Positions 41,519 through 52,697 of a DNA stretch of 64,000 nucleotides are shown piece by piece (the stretch's first letter is position 1; every line of letters starts with the position of its first letter). The stretch spans positions 12,978,359 to 13,042,358 of the forward strand of contig OZ025268.1 in assembly GCA_964019165.1 (NCBI GenBank), read 5' to 3'. The position numbers and the translations under genes are program-made. The notes below the pieces were generated by a model. It was not told the origin of the DNA. It did no database searches and saw only the letters and a list, made by a program, of their open reading frames with translations. This DNA is from Mastigias papua. Lineage: Eukaryota > Cnidaria > Scyphozoa > Rhizostomeae > Mastigiidae.

Positions 41519-44500
41519 TCATATAGATAGCACTCGTCGCAGTAGATGAGCCGTCCCATTTAGTACTATCTTTTGCAATTCTTGCAAGCAAGGGTTCCCG
41601 GGAATTCGCTTGATATGACCTTCAGTTTTCTTCTGTATCATGCCTAATGCCCCAATTACTACAGGTACTATTGTTACTTTCAAATTCCACATCTTCTGTA
41701 TTTCGATTTCCAAGTCTTTGTATTTGCTGACTTTTTCATACTCCTTAAGTGATAGATTTCGATCGGAAGGCACTGTCATATCAATCAGTAAACATGTCTT
41801 TTCCTTGTGGTCTTTTACAATAATATCTGGCCGATTGGCTTTAATTGATCTGTCTGTGTGTATTGTGAAATCCCAAAGGATAGTAGCATCATTGCCCTTC
41901 GTAACTGGTTCTGGGTGATGTTCATACCAGTGTTCAGCGTGTGAAGCATTATAATGCTGGCATATTCTCCAGTGTAGGTACTGCCCCAATTTGTCATGTC
42001 GATCTTTGTATTCCTTTGGTGCAAGTATTGGGCATCCAGCAACTAGATGATCAATTGTTTCCACTTTATCCTCACATAGTCTACATCTAGGATCTGTTCC
42101 ATTTCTTATTATATTTGCTTGATAGTTCCTTGTAAATAGGCTCTGGTCTTGTGCTGCCATAATGAACCCCTCAGTCTCTGCCTTTAGTCCAGCGCACCTC
42201 AACCATTGGTGGGTATTACGTTGGTCAATATCAGCGTCTTTGCTCCGTAGTGCATATTGGCCATGTAAAGGCTTTTGCTCCCATTTGCTTTTGATAGCAA
42301 CTAGTCCTTTCCTTTTTGCTTCTTGCTTTGCAATTTTTGCTAGTTTAGTTGGTTGCGTTTCATTCGTATCAATTGGTGATAGTTCTAACTCACACTCAAA
42401 TTTTCGACTTTGACAGCTAACAGAATGGACCTTTTTGGTTTTTTCGTGTCTGTTAACAAGTTGTAGCATCCAATCTTCAGTTGAGTCCAGGTATGTTTGA
42501 AGTCCTATGGTTGTGGTTTTGTACATTAATTCCAGTTGTAGCAGTCCCTTTCCTCCATCAGATCTTCGGATATACAGCCTATCAACATCAGCTTTGGGGT
42601 GATGCATTTTGTTTATGGTTAAAAGTTTCCTAACCTTAACATCTAGTCTCTTTATTTCTGGCATTGTCCAATATAGGATATTAAAACCGTAGGTAACTAT
42701 AGGTATTGCCAATGAGTTAATTGCCATGATCTTATTTCTAGCATTGAGTTCAGTTTGCAGTATAGCTCTAACTCTACGATAGAATTCCTTTCTAACTTTT
42801 TCTTTATTGGCAGCATTTGCTACCCCTTCAGCTTCTTGGATACCCAGATATTTATACATCCCTTCATGTTCCAATTCTTTAATAGTGGTACTCACATCAA
42901 GAATAATATTTTCAGCTTTGACAATTTTTCCTTTTGTGAACGTAGCTTTCGCACATTTATCTAGCCCAAATTGCATTCCAATATCATCACTGAAATGTTT
43001 CACAGTATCCAATAACCCAGTAAGTTCACTGTCATTCCTTGCAAAAAGCTTTAAGTCGTCCATATAAAATAGGTGATTAATAGACTTACCCATTATCTGA
43101 TATCCATAACCAGCATTATTGAGTTCAATTGATAAGGGGATCAGTGAAATACAAAAAAGGAGTGGCGACAGTGAGTCTCCTTGGAAGATTCCACACTTTA
43201 TTCTTAAACTGTCTGTTTTTGCTGTACCATTTGCATGAGTTAACCTAAGGTTGGTGTTCCACAATCTCATATTATGCTGTAGAAAGTTAATAATAGTTGG
43301 TGAAAGCTTAAAAATATCGAGAGCTCTCAAGATCCATCCATGCGGTACGCTATCGAATGCCTTTCTATAATCTATCCGAGCCATGCTTAAGTTTCGATGG
43401 TTCTTCTGGCAATTTTCCATTAGCATACGATTTATCAGCAACTGGTCTTTGCATCCATAAGATCCTCTTTTGCACCCCTTTTGTTCTAATGGGAACAGTT
43501 TGTTAGCTTCCATGAACGTGTACATTCTGTCTGTTAGTACTGATGTAAGAATTTTATAAGTAGTTGATAAACATGTAATTGGTCTAAAATTTTTGGCATT
43601 TGTAGTCTCTGGTGTTTTAGCAAGGAGATAGGTGATCCCCTCAGCAAGCCACTTTGGGGTTAAATCTGGTTCACTAATTATCTCCGACATCTGTTTCGCC
43701 AAAAGTTTGTGCATTGCAGACATATGAGACAACCAGAAATTTGGAACTTTGTCAATACCAGGTGACTTCCACTTTTGTGATTTTTTTAGTGCATTCTCTA
43801 ATTCCTCAACTGTTATATCATCCCATGATTGTGTCTCAATATTTTTGTATTTCTCAGCCACTTTATTAATCCATTCTGCATCTGCATTAAAACCTTTATC
43901 ATTGCTCCAAATACTACTCCAAAAATTCTTTATTTCATTCTCACTTGGAATATCATTCACTTCAATAGTTTGCTTACCAATTTCACGATAAAGTCTCTTT
44001 GGATCATCTTTGAACAATTTGTTCTGTCGGAAAAACTTTGTTCTCTTTTCATACCTACGAATTCTTTGAGCCTTCAATTGAATTTTCTGTTTTAAAGTTT
44101 CTGTTATTTCAGGGATTTTAGTTTGTTCAGGTGATAACTTATATTTCCGGATTACTTTTCTAGCCTTACGAGTTTTGACAGCTACTCCTTTTGATAGCTC
44201 CTCCAGAATAGATATTTCTCCTCTGAAATATTCAATCTCCCTTTCGATCTTTTCTTTCCATTTTGGCTTCTTACATTTGTTTGTTTTTGGTTTGCTGTTA
44301 TTGTTGGTCTTCGGATTTACTACACAAGCAGTAGCATATATTAGTTGGTTCAGTTCGGTGAGATCAGGTTCCAGTTCTTCTAATATTTCTTTCATTGCAT
44401 AGTTAGCAATCTTTATCTGCTTCAAAGCTTGCTTATTACTTTTGACCTTTACTAACGACTGCCTGTCTTTCATTTCAATATTCCTTATTTTGGTATATTC

Positions 44501-45178
44501 TCGTAATATATCACTTCTCATTTGCCCTATCACAGTTTCATTTTGTTCTATGAAATTCAGATCACAATTTCCATTCCCGTTTGCTTCCTCTTGATTCTGG
44601 TTTTCAACATTGTTTAAAACTTCTCTAATATCTTCTCTTTTACAGTGATCCTTAGTCTCGTCTCTCTGGTTGTCACTCACGTCAGTCACAGTTAGGTTCT
44701 GAGAGTCATCTATTTCTCTCCCATTGCTTTGGACTTCAAAAAGGGCTTTATTTTTGATCACTTCTTTTTCCGCGTCAGTAAGACGGTTATTTTTAAGAAT
44801 GTCTCTTCGGACATTTGCTAACTTATTGCAGTCAAGATATTCTCGTGGATTTTTAGAATGTCTTTTCCAGATGTTAAAAGTTGCTTCTGTAATATTTCTT
44901 CCTGATGGCTCGTTAAGTGCACAGTAAAATGCAAATAAAACTTCTTTATATTCCTCTCTAGTCCATTTTGTACGGGTGACTTTCTTTCTAGATACTTGAG
45001 TTGTTGTTCTTGGTAGTTCAGGGTTGGGTTGATCCCGGTTCTGATGGCTATCCAAGGATTGAGAGAAATCTGTTCCAGTAGCAGATTTTTCGACCTCAGC
45101 CTGGTTCCACACTGAGGGACGCGGTCCTTGGTTATCCGCGCGACGACCGATGCGGCATGATTTTGATCTGGTTTGCAT
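41519..45178 (-). CDS. Type II retrotransposon protein: RT and restriction-like endonuclease, ORF intact
   Basis: 1,219 residues from MQTRSKSCRIGRRA; an ATG six codons upstream (45196) is also in frame, but paralogues start at this one. In order: RIGRRADNQGPRPS; EVEKSATGTD; a Myb/SANT-like RTKWTREEYKEVLFAFY region; LDCNKLANVRRDI; an acidic linker; basic coiled KRTKFFRQNKLF; RT with GIFQGDSLSP and YMDD (about 705-708); knuckle CRLCEDKVETIDHLVAGC (about 1031-1048); endonuclease NRPDIIVKD..DMTVP (about 1115-1136); tail AHLLRRVLSI. One oddity: motif A reads ARIDYRKAFDS, with R where every other copy here has W, so full activity is not assured although the catalytic Asp is kept. Confidence 0.9.
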   Translation of the reverse strand: MQTRSKSCRIGRRADNQGPRPSVWNQAEVEKSATGTDFSQSLDSHQNRDQPNPELPRTTTQVSRKKVTRTKWTREEYKEVLFAFYCALNEPSGRNITEATFNIWKRHSKNPREYLDCNKLANVRRDILKNNRLTDAEKEVIKNKALFEVQSNGREIDDSQNLTVTDVSDNQRDETKDHCKREDIREVLNNVENQNQEEANGNGNCDLNFIEQNETVIGQMRSDILREYTKIRNIEMKDRQSLVKVKSNKQALKQIKIANYAMKEILEELEPDLTELNQLIYATACVVNPKTNNNSKPKTNKCKKPKWKEKIEREIEYFRGEISILEELSKGVAVKTRKARKVIRKYKLSPEQTKIPEITETLKQKIQLKAQRIRRYEKRTKFFRQNKLFKDDPKRLYREIGKQTIEVNDIPSENEIKNFWSSIWSNDKGFNADAEWINKVAEKYKNIETQSWDDITVEELENALKKSQKWKSPGIDKVPNFWLSHMSAMHKLLAKQMSEIISEPDLTPKWLAEGITYLLAKTPETTNAKNFRPITCLSTTYKILTSVLTDRMYTFMEANKLFPLEQKGCKRGSYGCKDQLLINRMLMENCQKNHRNLSMARIDYRKAFDSVPHGWILRALDIFKLSPTIINFLQHNMRLWNTNLRLTHANGTAKTDSLRIKCGIFQGDSLSPLLFCISLIPLSIELNNAGYGYQIMGKSINHLFYMDDLKLFARNDSELTGLLDTVKHFSDDIGMQFGLDKCAKATFTKGKIVKAENIILDVSTTIKELEHEGMYKYLGIQEAEGVANAANKEKVRKEFYRRVRAILQTELNARNKIMAINSLAIPIVTYGFNILYWTMPEIKRLDVKVRKLLTINKMHHPKADVDRLYIRRSDGGKGLLQLELMYKTTTIGLQTYLDSTEDWMLQLVNRHEKTKKVHSVSCQSRKFECELELSPIDTNETQPTKLAKIAKQEAKRKGLVAIKSKWEQKPLHGQYALRSKDADIDQRNTHQWLRCAGLKAETEGFIMAAQDQSLFTRNYQANIIRNGTDPRCRLCEDKVETIDHLVAGCPILAPKEYKDRHDKLGQYLHWRICQHYNASHAEHWYEHHPEPVTKGNDATILWDFTIHTDRSIKANRPDIIVKDHKEKTCLLIDMTVPSDRNLSLKEYEKVSKYKDLEIEIQKMWNLKVTIVPVVIGALGMIQKKTEGHIKRIPGNPCLQELQKIVLNGTAHLLRRVLSI

Positions 45179-45196
45179 ATTTATAGCAAAGTGCAT

Positions 45197-45671
45197 TTTA
45201 TTCTTACTGCCAAGAGGTAAATTTTAGGTTGTACCATCACCAGTATTTTTCAAGAGACACCATCTCAGTAATCAGGAGCATATTATCAGCAATTCACCCG
45301 GCTGATCCGGAACCGCCGAAAAGACACTCGGGTTTTAAATCAGAGTTTTCCTTCTCCTAGGAGATCTACCACCCAAGGTTTAAGGAGCCCCTCCTACCCC
45401 TCGGTTTGAATTCGGAGTTTTCCTTCTCCTATGTAGACTGCCTACCAAGGCTAACGAGCCCTACATGCCCGGAGCATCTGGTTAAAAGGCGCCAGAAACT
45501 CGCCCTCACCCCTTCTCTCTGTTAGTTCCATGCAGCTCCACCACGAGCAGGTCGAGAGCTGGGCTTTAGTTGTCAGAGGCTATTGGAGACGCAGCCAAAT
45601 GGGGCATTTTATGAGACAATTGGAGCTCATCCCAATCATCACCCCGGCAATGACAACCTTGAGAGCCCACC

Positions 45672-45672
<1 letters not shown>
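45197..45672 (-). promoter_or_regulatory. Type II structured 5' leader (copy II-2)
   Basis: Same as the copy II-1 leader with scattered substitutions. Core stem-loops at 45358-45396 and 45431-45466. Near the 5' end TTGTCA pairs with TGATGA here and TGACAA in copy II-1, both still pairable. Confidence 0.6.

Positions 45673-45715
<43 letters not shown>
45673..45715 (+). repeat. (ATT)n microsatellite, element junction
   Basis: About 14 uninterrupted units. Confidence 0.9.
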
Positions 45716-45719
<4 letters not shown>

Positions 45720-46025
45720 CTATTCTCATGGTTCTGATGTTATACCAGCAGTTTGTCTATTATCAGGCCACCTCCCGTTGCTTGAGATAATAGATCGTAG
45801 GTCTTTCTCTCTAAAACATCATCTTATTGATTGTAATCCAAAACTTTTCTAATGATTCTAGCAGTTCCCAATAAACAAGCTTTCTGCAATGGTTCTAGTC
45901 CCGGTTTGAAATCGATCTTTTCTAGATATTTGACAATATTCTTTGTGACTATTCCTAATGCGCCAATGACAATTGGTATTATGTACACTTTTGTTATTTC
46001 CGTGTTCCAAACCTTGAGGAGCTCA
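45716..46025 (-). mobile_element. 5'-truncated 310-bp type I copy (sibling of copy I-4)
   Basis: Nearly identical to 18083-18392: the 3' UTR and the last codons of the type I ORF (coding part 45824-46025). It is flanked on both sides by long (ATT)n, the outcome expected of an aborted target-primed insertion into the repeat. Confidence 0.88.
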
Positions 46026-46027
46026 TA

Positions 46028-46083
<56 letters not shown>
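46026..46083 (+). repeat. (ATT)n microsatellite, element junction
   Basis: About 19 uninterrupted units, among the longest in the window. Confidence 0.92.
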
Positions 46084-46242
46084 GTGTTACAAAGAAAATT
46101 TCTAAACTTCAGCACATTGACTTGCCGGGACCAAACTATGGTCCTGAGGCTAAGTTATTGAGAGAGTTCTTCTTAGTATGTGAGCAGTTCCAAGTAGAAC
46201 AATTTTCTGCAGTTCCTCGACTTTGATGTTACCAGGTATTCG

Positions 46243-48475
46243 CTAAATATATCGATTTACTCCCTTTCGTATTATTCCCAAAGCTCCAATTACCAGCGGG
46301 GTAACAGTTGTTTTTGTTTTCCACATCCTACTAACTTCTATTTCAAGATCTTTGTATTTTGAAATCTTTGCAACTTCTTTTGCCGCAATATTTCGATCTG
46401 ATGGTACAGCCATATCAATTAACATGCACATATTTGTGGGTTTCTCTTTAATTACAATGTCTGGCCTGTTTGCTTTGATTTCCTTGTCTGTGATAATAGG
46501 CATATCCCATAGTATTGTTGCATCTTTCCCTTCAACAACTTTTTCTGGCTTATGATCATACCATTTATTAGGGACGTCTATTTGATAATATTTACATATA
46601 TTCCAGTGAACATAAATAAGTGCTTTATCATGTCGTTCTAAATATATCCATCAGTCTATAAATTTGCATTGTCTTAATGATCCAGCTATGAGGTACACTG
46701 TCAAATGCTTTCCTATAATCTATCCAAGAGGTACTTAATTTCTTTCTTTTACTCTCACAATCTTCGAGAATCGATTTATTTAAGAGAAGTTGGTCTTTAC
46801 AGCCATATGAGCCTTTCCTACATCCGTTTTGTTCAGCTGGCAATAAATTACTTTCTTCTTAATGGTTGTAAGCTCTTTCTGCTATGATTGATGTTAGTAT
46901 TTTGTAGAGTGTTGGTAAACACGTAATCGGTCTATAGTTTATTGGAACTTTTGTTTCCTGAGTTTTAGGTAACAAATATGTTACTCCCTTCGTTAGCCAT
47001 GTTGGTGTCTCTTCTGGTTCCCTTACCATCTTATTATAGCACCTTGCTATATCTTCATGTAGGGCTTCACAATTCTTCAACCAGAAGTTTGGCACATTAT
47101 CTATACCAGGGGATTTCCAGTTACTTGTCTTTCTAATTGCCAAAGTAATTTCGTCATTAGTTATGTCTGTCCATTCTTGTTCAGCTGAGTACCTATACTT
47201 GTCTTCTTGTTCTTTAATCCATCCAGCTTCTTCATTGTGTTGTTTATCATCTTCTAGAGTTGATTTCCAAAATTTTTCAACCTCATCAGCAGATGGTGGA
47301 TCATTTATTGTCAATTTTTTATTTCCCAGTTCTCTATAGAATAATTTTGGATTAGTTTTAAACAATTTGTTTGCCTAAACTGCCTGCTTCTTTTATCAAA
47401 TCGCTTTAATCTTTGTGCCTTTGCCTGAATCTTTTGCTTCAACTTTTCTTTTTCGGTATTAATATCTCGCTCCTCTTTTATTTTGTATCTTCTCATTATT
47501 TTTCTCTTTTTTCTCTCACTTATTCTACTATCTCGTGTTAACTCTGTGAGCATCGACAGATCACCTCGCATGCTATTAATTTCCTTTTCAATTCTTTCTT
47601 TCCATGCAGGTTGTCTTCTGTTTGGTTTTCTCTGCCTTTTTACGTTGACTCCTTTCATTTCTGTTACACCAGTAGCCGTAGCGTATATTAATTCATTGAT
47701 TTCTGTAATACCTAACTGATATGCTTGTTTTATTTTTGAAAGAGCTTCATTTGCTATCTTGAGTAATTCTTTAGCTTTACGATCTTTATTTATATTCGGT
47801 AGCTTAGCTCTGTCTCCTATTTCCATGAATTTCACCTCCTCCCACTTCTCTAATAATTGGTTAATCATGTCTAATACTAATTTCTGCACTTCATTTTGTC
47901 CTGAATGGGGCAAGTTTTCGACATTTTCCTCAATGATGCATGGCACACTATCGTCAACTCTTGCCACATTAACTGTATTTGTACTGTTATCGACGACTGT
48001 TGCAATTGGCGGTTGCTGTTCTTTTCTAACAACTATTCTTATTCTTTCTAGTTCCATATGTTAGTCGTTTATTCTTTACTATATCTCTTCTTACATTTGC
48101 TAGTTTGTTTACATCAATATTGGCTCTATTATCAACATTATCTTTCCTCCAAATCTCATATGCACGATTGGTGGTATTCTTGTTAGAAGGCTGTTCAAGT
48201 GCCTGGTAATAAGCTATCATAACTTGTTTGTATTTCTCTCTTGTCCATTTCTGTCTTGGTTTCTTTAATATCTGGTTTGTACTTCTGCTATCTAGAGGAC
48301 CTATTTGAGTTGTATTCTCATCTTGGAAACTCTCTAGAGCCTTGGGGTTGGAGGAATTTGTTCCAGTAGTACATTTTTCGACCTCAACCTGGTTCACCAT
48401 TGAGGGATTCGCTCCTTGTTTTACCGCGTGACGAGCGATGCGGGATGATTTTCTGTGATGATTTTCCATATTCAA
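46243..48475 (-). pseudogene. Type II protein, RT core deleted and frameshifted
   Basis: The start MNMENHHRKSSRIARHAVKQ is at 48475. Frame changes fall near 48050 and 47340, with a stop at 46859-46861. It retains the Myb/SANT-like KWTREKYKQVMIAYY, INELIYATATG, KSPGIDNVPNFWLKN and RPITCLPTLYK regions and motif A TSWIDYRKAFDSVPHSW. At about 46635 it jumps to RHDKALIYVHWNICKYY, skipping GIFQGD, YMDD and the knuckle. The endonuclease follows (46503-46243, NRPDIVIKE..DMAVP). No functional product is expected. Confidence 0.8.
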
Positions 48476-48843
48476 TGGTAGGTTGGTTATACAGGTTTTC
48501 CTTCCTGGGTGTTTTTATTTGTGACACCATCACCTAGATGGGCTGTCAGCCAAGACTAAAGAGTCCCATCCACTCTGGTTTGTAATTAGAGTTTTCCTTC
48601 TCCTAGACTGAGTGCCTACCATGGCTTACGAGCTCAGTCTACCCAGAGCAATGGTTTTTTGGAAGGCGCCATATACTCGCCTTTTGCCCTACTCCTATCT
48701 GTTTGAAACGGTTCTGCCACGTGAAGGCTAGGAGCTGGACTGGATTGTCAGAGGTTATATATTGCGCATGCCATTTGGGGCATTTTTTAGGCATAAGGTG
48801 CTCATCTTCCTTAGCCACGCCGGCTATAACAGTCTTTAGAACC
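48476..48843 (-). promoter_or_regulatory. Type II structured 5' leader (copy II-3)
   Basis: Two core stem-loops: 48535-48571 (GGATGGG/CCCATCT arms) and 48604-48641, whose 9-bp arms TAGACTGAG/CTCAGTCTA are perfect and unrelated in sequence to those of other copies. Confidence 0.62.
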
Positions 48844-48856
48844 TTATTATTATTAT
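48844..48856 (+). repeat. Short (ATT)n, element junction
   Basis: Four units between copies II-3 and I-5. Confidence 0.75.
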
Positions 48857-48984
48857 GTTTGCTAAATGTCACTCAAAGCAGTAGATGTAAGATGCTTTGG
48901 AATAGTCTCTGTGAATGCGGGCATCAACCAGATGCCAAAGAACTCACATGTCCTTGAACCAGAAGACTAGGAACCAAGAACCAA

Positions 48985-51900
48985 TCTTAATACTCTAGCT
49001 GTCCCTAGCAAGGCAGTTTTCTGCACATGCTAGACACGAATGTTTATCCCTATGTCCTTCACGAACTTCTCAAATCGCTTTGATATCGCTCCCAATGCTC
49101 CAACAACAACCGGGATTACAGTGATTTTCCGCATATTCCATAATCTAGCAACTTCATCCTTAAATGGTTTGTATTTGTCTATCTTTTCTATTTCCTTCTC
49201 ACACACCCTGGCATCACCAGGTATTGCAATATCAACAATTCTAACTTCTCTTTTGCACTTGTCCACTACAACAATATCCGGTCGGCGGGCTTGAATCTCC
49301 TTGTGACACTGGATCATGACGTCCCATAATATTTTGTACTTATCATTCTCACTTACTCCATCAGGTTTGTGTTCGTACCATTTATCAGTTTTATGAAGCT
49401 TGTATTTTTCGCATAGGCGCCAATTTATATACCTTGTGACATTATCATGCCTTCGCTTATATTCTCTCTGTGCTAACACACTACACTCACTAACAATGTG
49501 TGAAACTGTTTCTCCTTTATTGCTACATATCCTGCAAAGTGGCGAGGCACTGGTTTTACCGATATTAAACTTGATATAATTTGTACGTAAAGCTTGCTCC
49601 TGTGCACTATAAATCAAAGCCTCAGTACATCCTTTCAAATCACTTTTCTGTAGCCATCTCCATGTGCTATTATGATCGTTGTCATTAACTTCTCTGAGGT
49701 ATTTGTCAATGCATTTTCTTTTCCTTCCACATACTAATCCTTTCTTTCTGCTTCAGCTTTTTGAATTCTCTTGGCTTCATTGCTTTGTCACAACCTGGCA
49801 AGGTGTTACTCTCTCTAACTGCAATGATCAATGGCTCAATATGGTTCATCAAATACCAACCAAGGCTATTTTCTTCAGTAATAATACAACTCTTGCAACC
49901 TATGAGCCCCCTACCACCACTGCTTCTTTTTACATATAATCGGTTAACATCGCTTTTGGAATGAAACTCCTTATTCATCTTCATAATTTTCCTAGTTTTC
50001 CGATCCATCTCATCAAGTTCATTTAAAGTCCACTTAACAATGCCAGCTCCATATCTCATTAAGGACACTGCCCATGTATTCATTGCTTTGATTTTATTCT
50101 TTCCATTTAGTCTACTTTTCATGATGGCTTTTGTTCTACGAAGGTACTCTTTCCTGAAACTTTCTTTCATCGTACTCTCTTTAATTTTATCAAACTCTGT
50201 AATTCCAAGGTATTTATATCCACCTTCTTCAACTTTCTTTATTTGTTCACCACTACGCAACTCCAAAACATCAGATTTTACTACTTTTCCTCTCTTCAAG
50301 ACAAGTGTGCCACACTTTTTTGTACCAAATTCCATGCCTATGTCAGTTGAAAATAATTCTATTGTAGATACCAATGCATTTACCTGGCGCTCATTTTTCC
50401 CATAAATCTTAAGATCGTCCATGAATAGCAAATGGTTCAACTTTTCCCCACACTTCAGAGTATACCCCATTGGCACCTTCCTTAGTATTTCCGTAAGGGG
50501 TCTCATGCAAATAACAAATAACAAAGGGGAAAGACCGTCTCCTTGGAAAATCCCTCTCCTGATGTTAACCTTACCCAAAAACTCTCCACAAGACATCAAA
50601 CCAACATTCCAACCCTTCATTGACCTCGAAATAAAGTCAACTACATTTTCTGCCACTCTTGCTAGCTTCAAACTCTCCAGTATCCAGGAATGCGGAACCA
50701 TATCATAAGCCTTCTTATAGTCAATCCACGCCATCCCCAGATTAGTATGTCTCTTTCTGCAGTCATTTATCACTGTCTTATCTATGAGAAGTTGGTTCTT
50801 TGTCCCCCTACTTTTCCTCCTGCATCCTTTCTGCTCATTTGGTAGCTTGCCACTATTCTCCATAAAATCATACAAAGCATTGGATATCATTCCAGTAAGT
50901 AGCTTCCACATCAGAGGTAAACACGTTATTAGTCGACAGTCATCACCAGCATTTCCTCTTTCTGGATCTTTTTGGCATAGAATAGTCTTACCTGTAATCA
51001 TCCAGTTTGGGATCTCAGCCCTTCTATTTAGTAAGTCGTTCAGTTGCGATGCAATTCTCATATGCAATTCTGTTAAATTCTTCAGCCAATACCCTTGAAC
51101 ACCATCAGGTCCAGGGCATTTCCAGTTTGGGATTCTTCTTGTTTGTTGGGTTACCATTTCTACTGTAATTGTAATATTCTCTTGTTTCCTGTCATCTTTG
51201 CGAGCTCTTAGTTCCCTCAGCCATTCAGCATCCTTCCTATGATGTACATTGCTATCCCAGATATTGCTCCAAAATTTCCTGCTTTCAACAACATCAGGCT
51301 TTACATCAACTATTAGTCTCTCCGTTCAACTGTTGGTAGACTCTCTTTTGGTCCTGATGGAACAATCTATTTAATGTGTATTGCTGGATTCTCTGATCAT
51401 ACCTCTTAATCTTCATAGACTTTGCTTGTAATCGTTGTTTCAACTCTTCTAAAACTATGCCTAATTCCTTACTCTTGACTTTGTATTTCTGCTCAATCAT
51501 CTGATATTTTTCAGTCTTTTTGAGATCACCTCTTCTCTTTCTTTCAAGCAAATTAATATGTCTACGTATCTCCTTAATTTACTGATTTATTCTTCTCTTC
51601 CACCAAGGCTCTTTCCTTTCTATTCTTTTACATCTAGGCTTAAGACCTAATTTTCTTCCTATCAAGATAGCACAAGCCTTTACCAAATTATTTGTTGCAG
51701 TTATATTATCTGTTACTATGCCACCCAATACTCTATTTACATTTTGTACATGCTCTCTAAGTAGTGCTCTATCGACCTTTTGAAATCCTTGTAGTTCTGT
51801 CTCAAGATCATTTTCTATAGTGCTTTTTATTTCCTCTATAAGTTCTCTATCCTTTTGACTCAGTTCTAGCTTAGTTGCAGAAGTCAAAGGACCATGATTT

Positions 51901-52352
51901 AAGTTCACCGTGTCATTCTCTTCCACTGGCTCCGTACCTACATAAATTTCATTGTCTGCATTCTCTTCAACACTTACATTCATCAGTCTCTTCTTAATAT
52001 CAGCAAGTTGCAATTTTGTTAACCACCCATTTTTACGTATCATTCGAGCTTGGTCACACAATCTTTGTTCAGTTACATGAAAACTTTATCGTTCATTCCA
52101 AATACTATGCATTCGTCTTCTGTGACCCCTAATCGGCTTACCATCTTCATCAACAGGGTTACTTAAAAAGTAACATTCCATGACAGCTATGTTCATTTCT
52201 TTAGTCCACCCAATCCTAGCAGTAGCATGATGACGACCGGGCCCACGCTGCTCACCCATGGGACACCTGCCGGACGAGGCACCTTCAGCGCTATGACTTC
52301 CAGCACCATTAACGTCGTGGTCTATATTATCCATATCTTCCATTTCACTCAT
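48985..52352 (-). pseudogene. Type I RT/endonuclease protein with several frameshifts and stops
   Basis: The start MSEMEDMDNIDHDVNGAG is at 52352. Breaks occur near 52085 (just before TEQRLCDQ), at about 51578 and 51305 and around 49640-49705, and a TAG at 49030-49032 removes the last 15 or so codons. It keeps GWTKEMNIAVMECYFLSNPV, PNWKCPGPDGVQGYW, AWIDYKKAYD, GIFQGDGLSP, FMDD, CRICSNKGETVSHIVSEC and the endonuclease RRPDIVVVD..VDIAIP. The FRPITCLP box reads CRLITCLP. Most active-site residues survive, so it decayed by small indels. Confidence 0.82.
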
Positions 52353-52629
52353 AATGAGATTGGTGTTGTTGAGGTGTCACAACCACCGGTGTTTTTATCG
52401 AGACACCATCTCTAGGGAGGTTGCCAACCAAGGCTAAAGAGTCCCCCCTACCCATGAGACAGACTAGCCCCCGCCAGATACCAACCTGGTATTTCATAGT
52501 CTCGGGGAGAGCCTACAGGTACTACACCTTGCTCAAGGGTGACCTGGAGGTAATTGTAGCAAAGGGTAACCTCATTATCCCACGTCGAAACTCTGCAACC
52601 GGTTGTAGTTTTATGTCATACCCAGGACG
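52353..52629 (-). promoter_or_regulatory. Type I structured 5' leader (copy I-5)
   Basis: Stem-loop 52413-52450 (TAGGGGGG/CCTCCCTA, one G-U). Hairpin 52474-52489 (CCAGGT/ATCTGG). Confidence 0.62.
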
Positions 52630-52691
<62 letters not shown>

Positions 52692-52697
52692 TATTAT
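52630..52697 (+). repeat. (ATT)n microsatellite, element junction
   Basis: About 22 units with one ACT interruption, the longest such tract in the window. Confidence 0.93.

Larger units (their letters stand above)
41406..45672 (-). mobile_element. Type II Dong/R4-like non-LTR retrotransposon, ORF intact (copy II-2)
   Basis: 4.27 kb, nearly identical over its whole length to copy II-1, 37 kb away. It has an open ORF, a complete leader and 3' UTR, and ATT repeat at both ends. The high identity points to a recent insertion of one or both. Confidence 0.9.
46084..48843 (-). mobile_element. Type II element with internal deletion (copy II-3)
   Basis: 2.76 kb with a type II leader and 3' UTR, but with the RT B-C region through the knuckle missing. 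The coding part is also frameshifted. Diverged from II-1/II-2. Confidence 0.82.
48857..52629 (-). mobile_element. Type I non-LTR retrotransposon, full length, decayed (copy I-5)
   Basis: 3.77 kb with a normal leader, five ORF pieces and a 3' UTR, flanked by ATT repeats. Confidence 0.83.
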
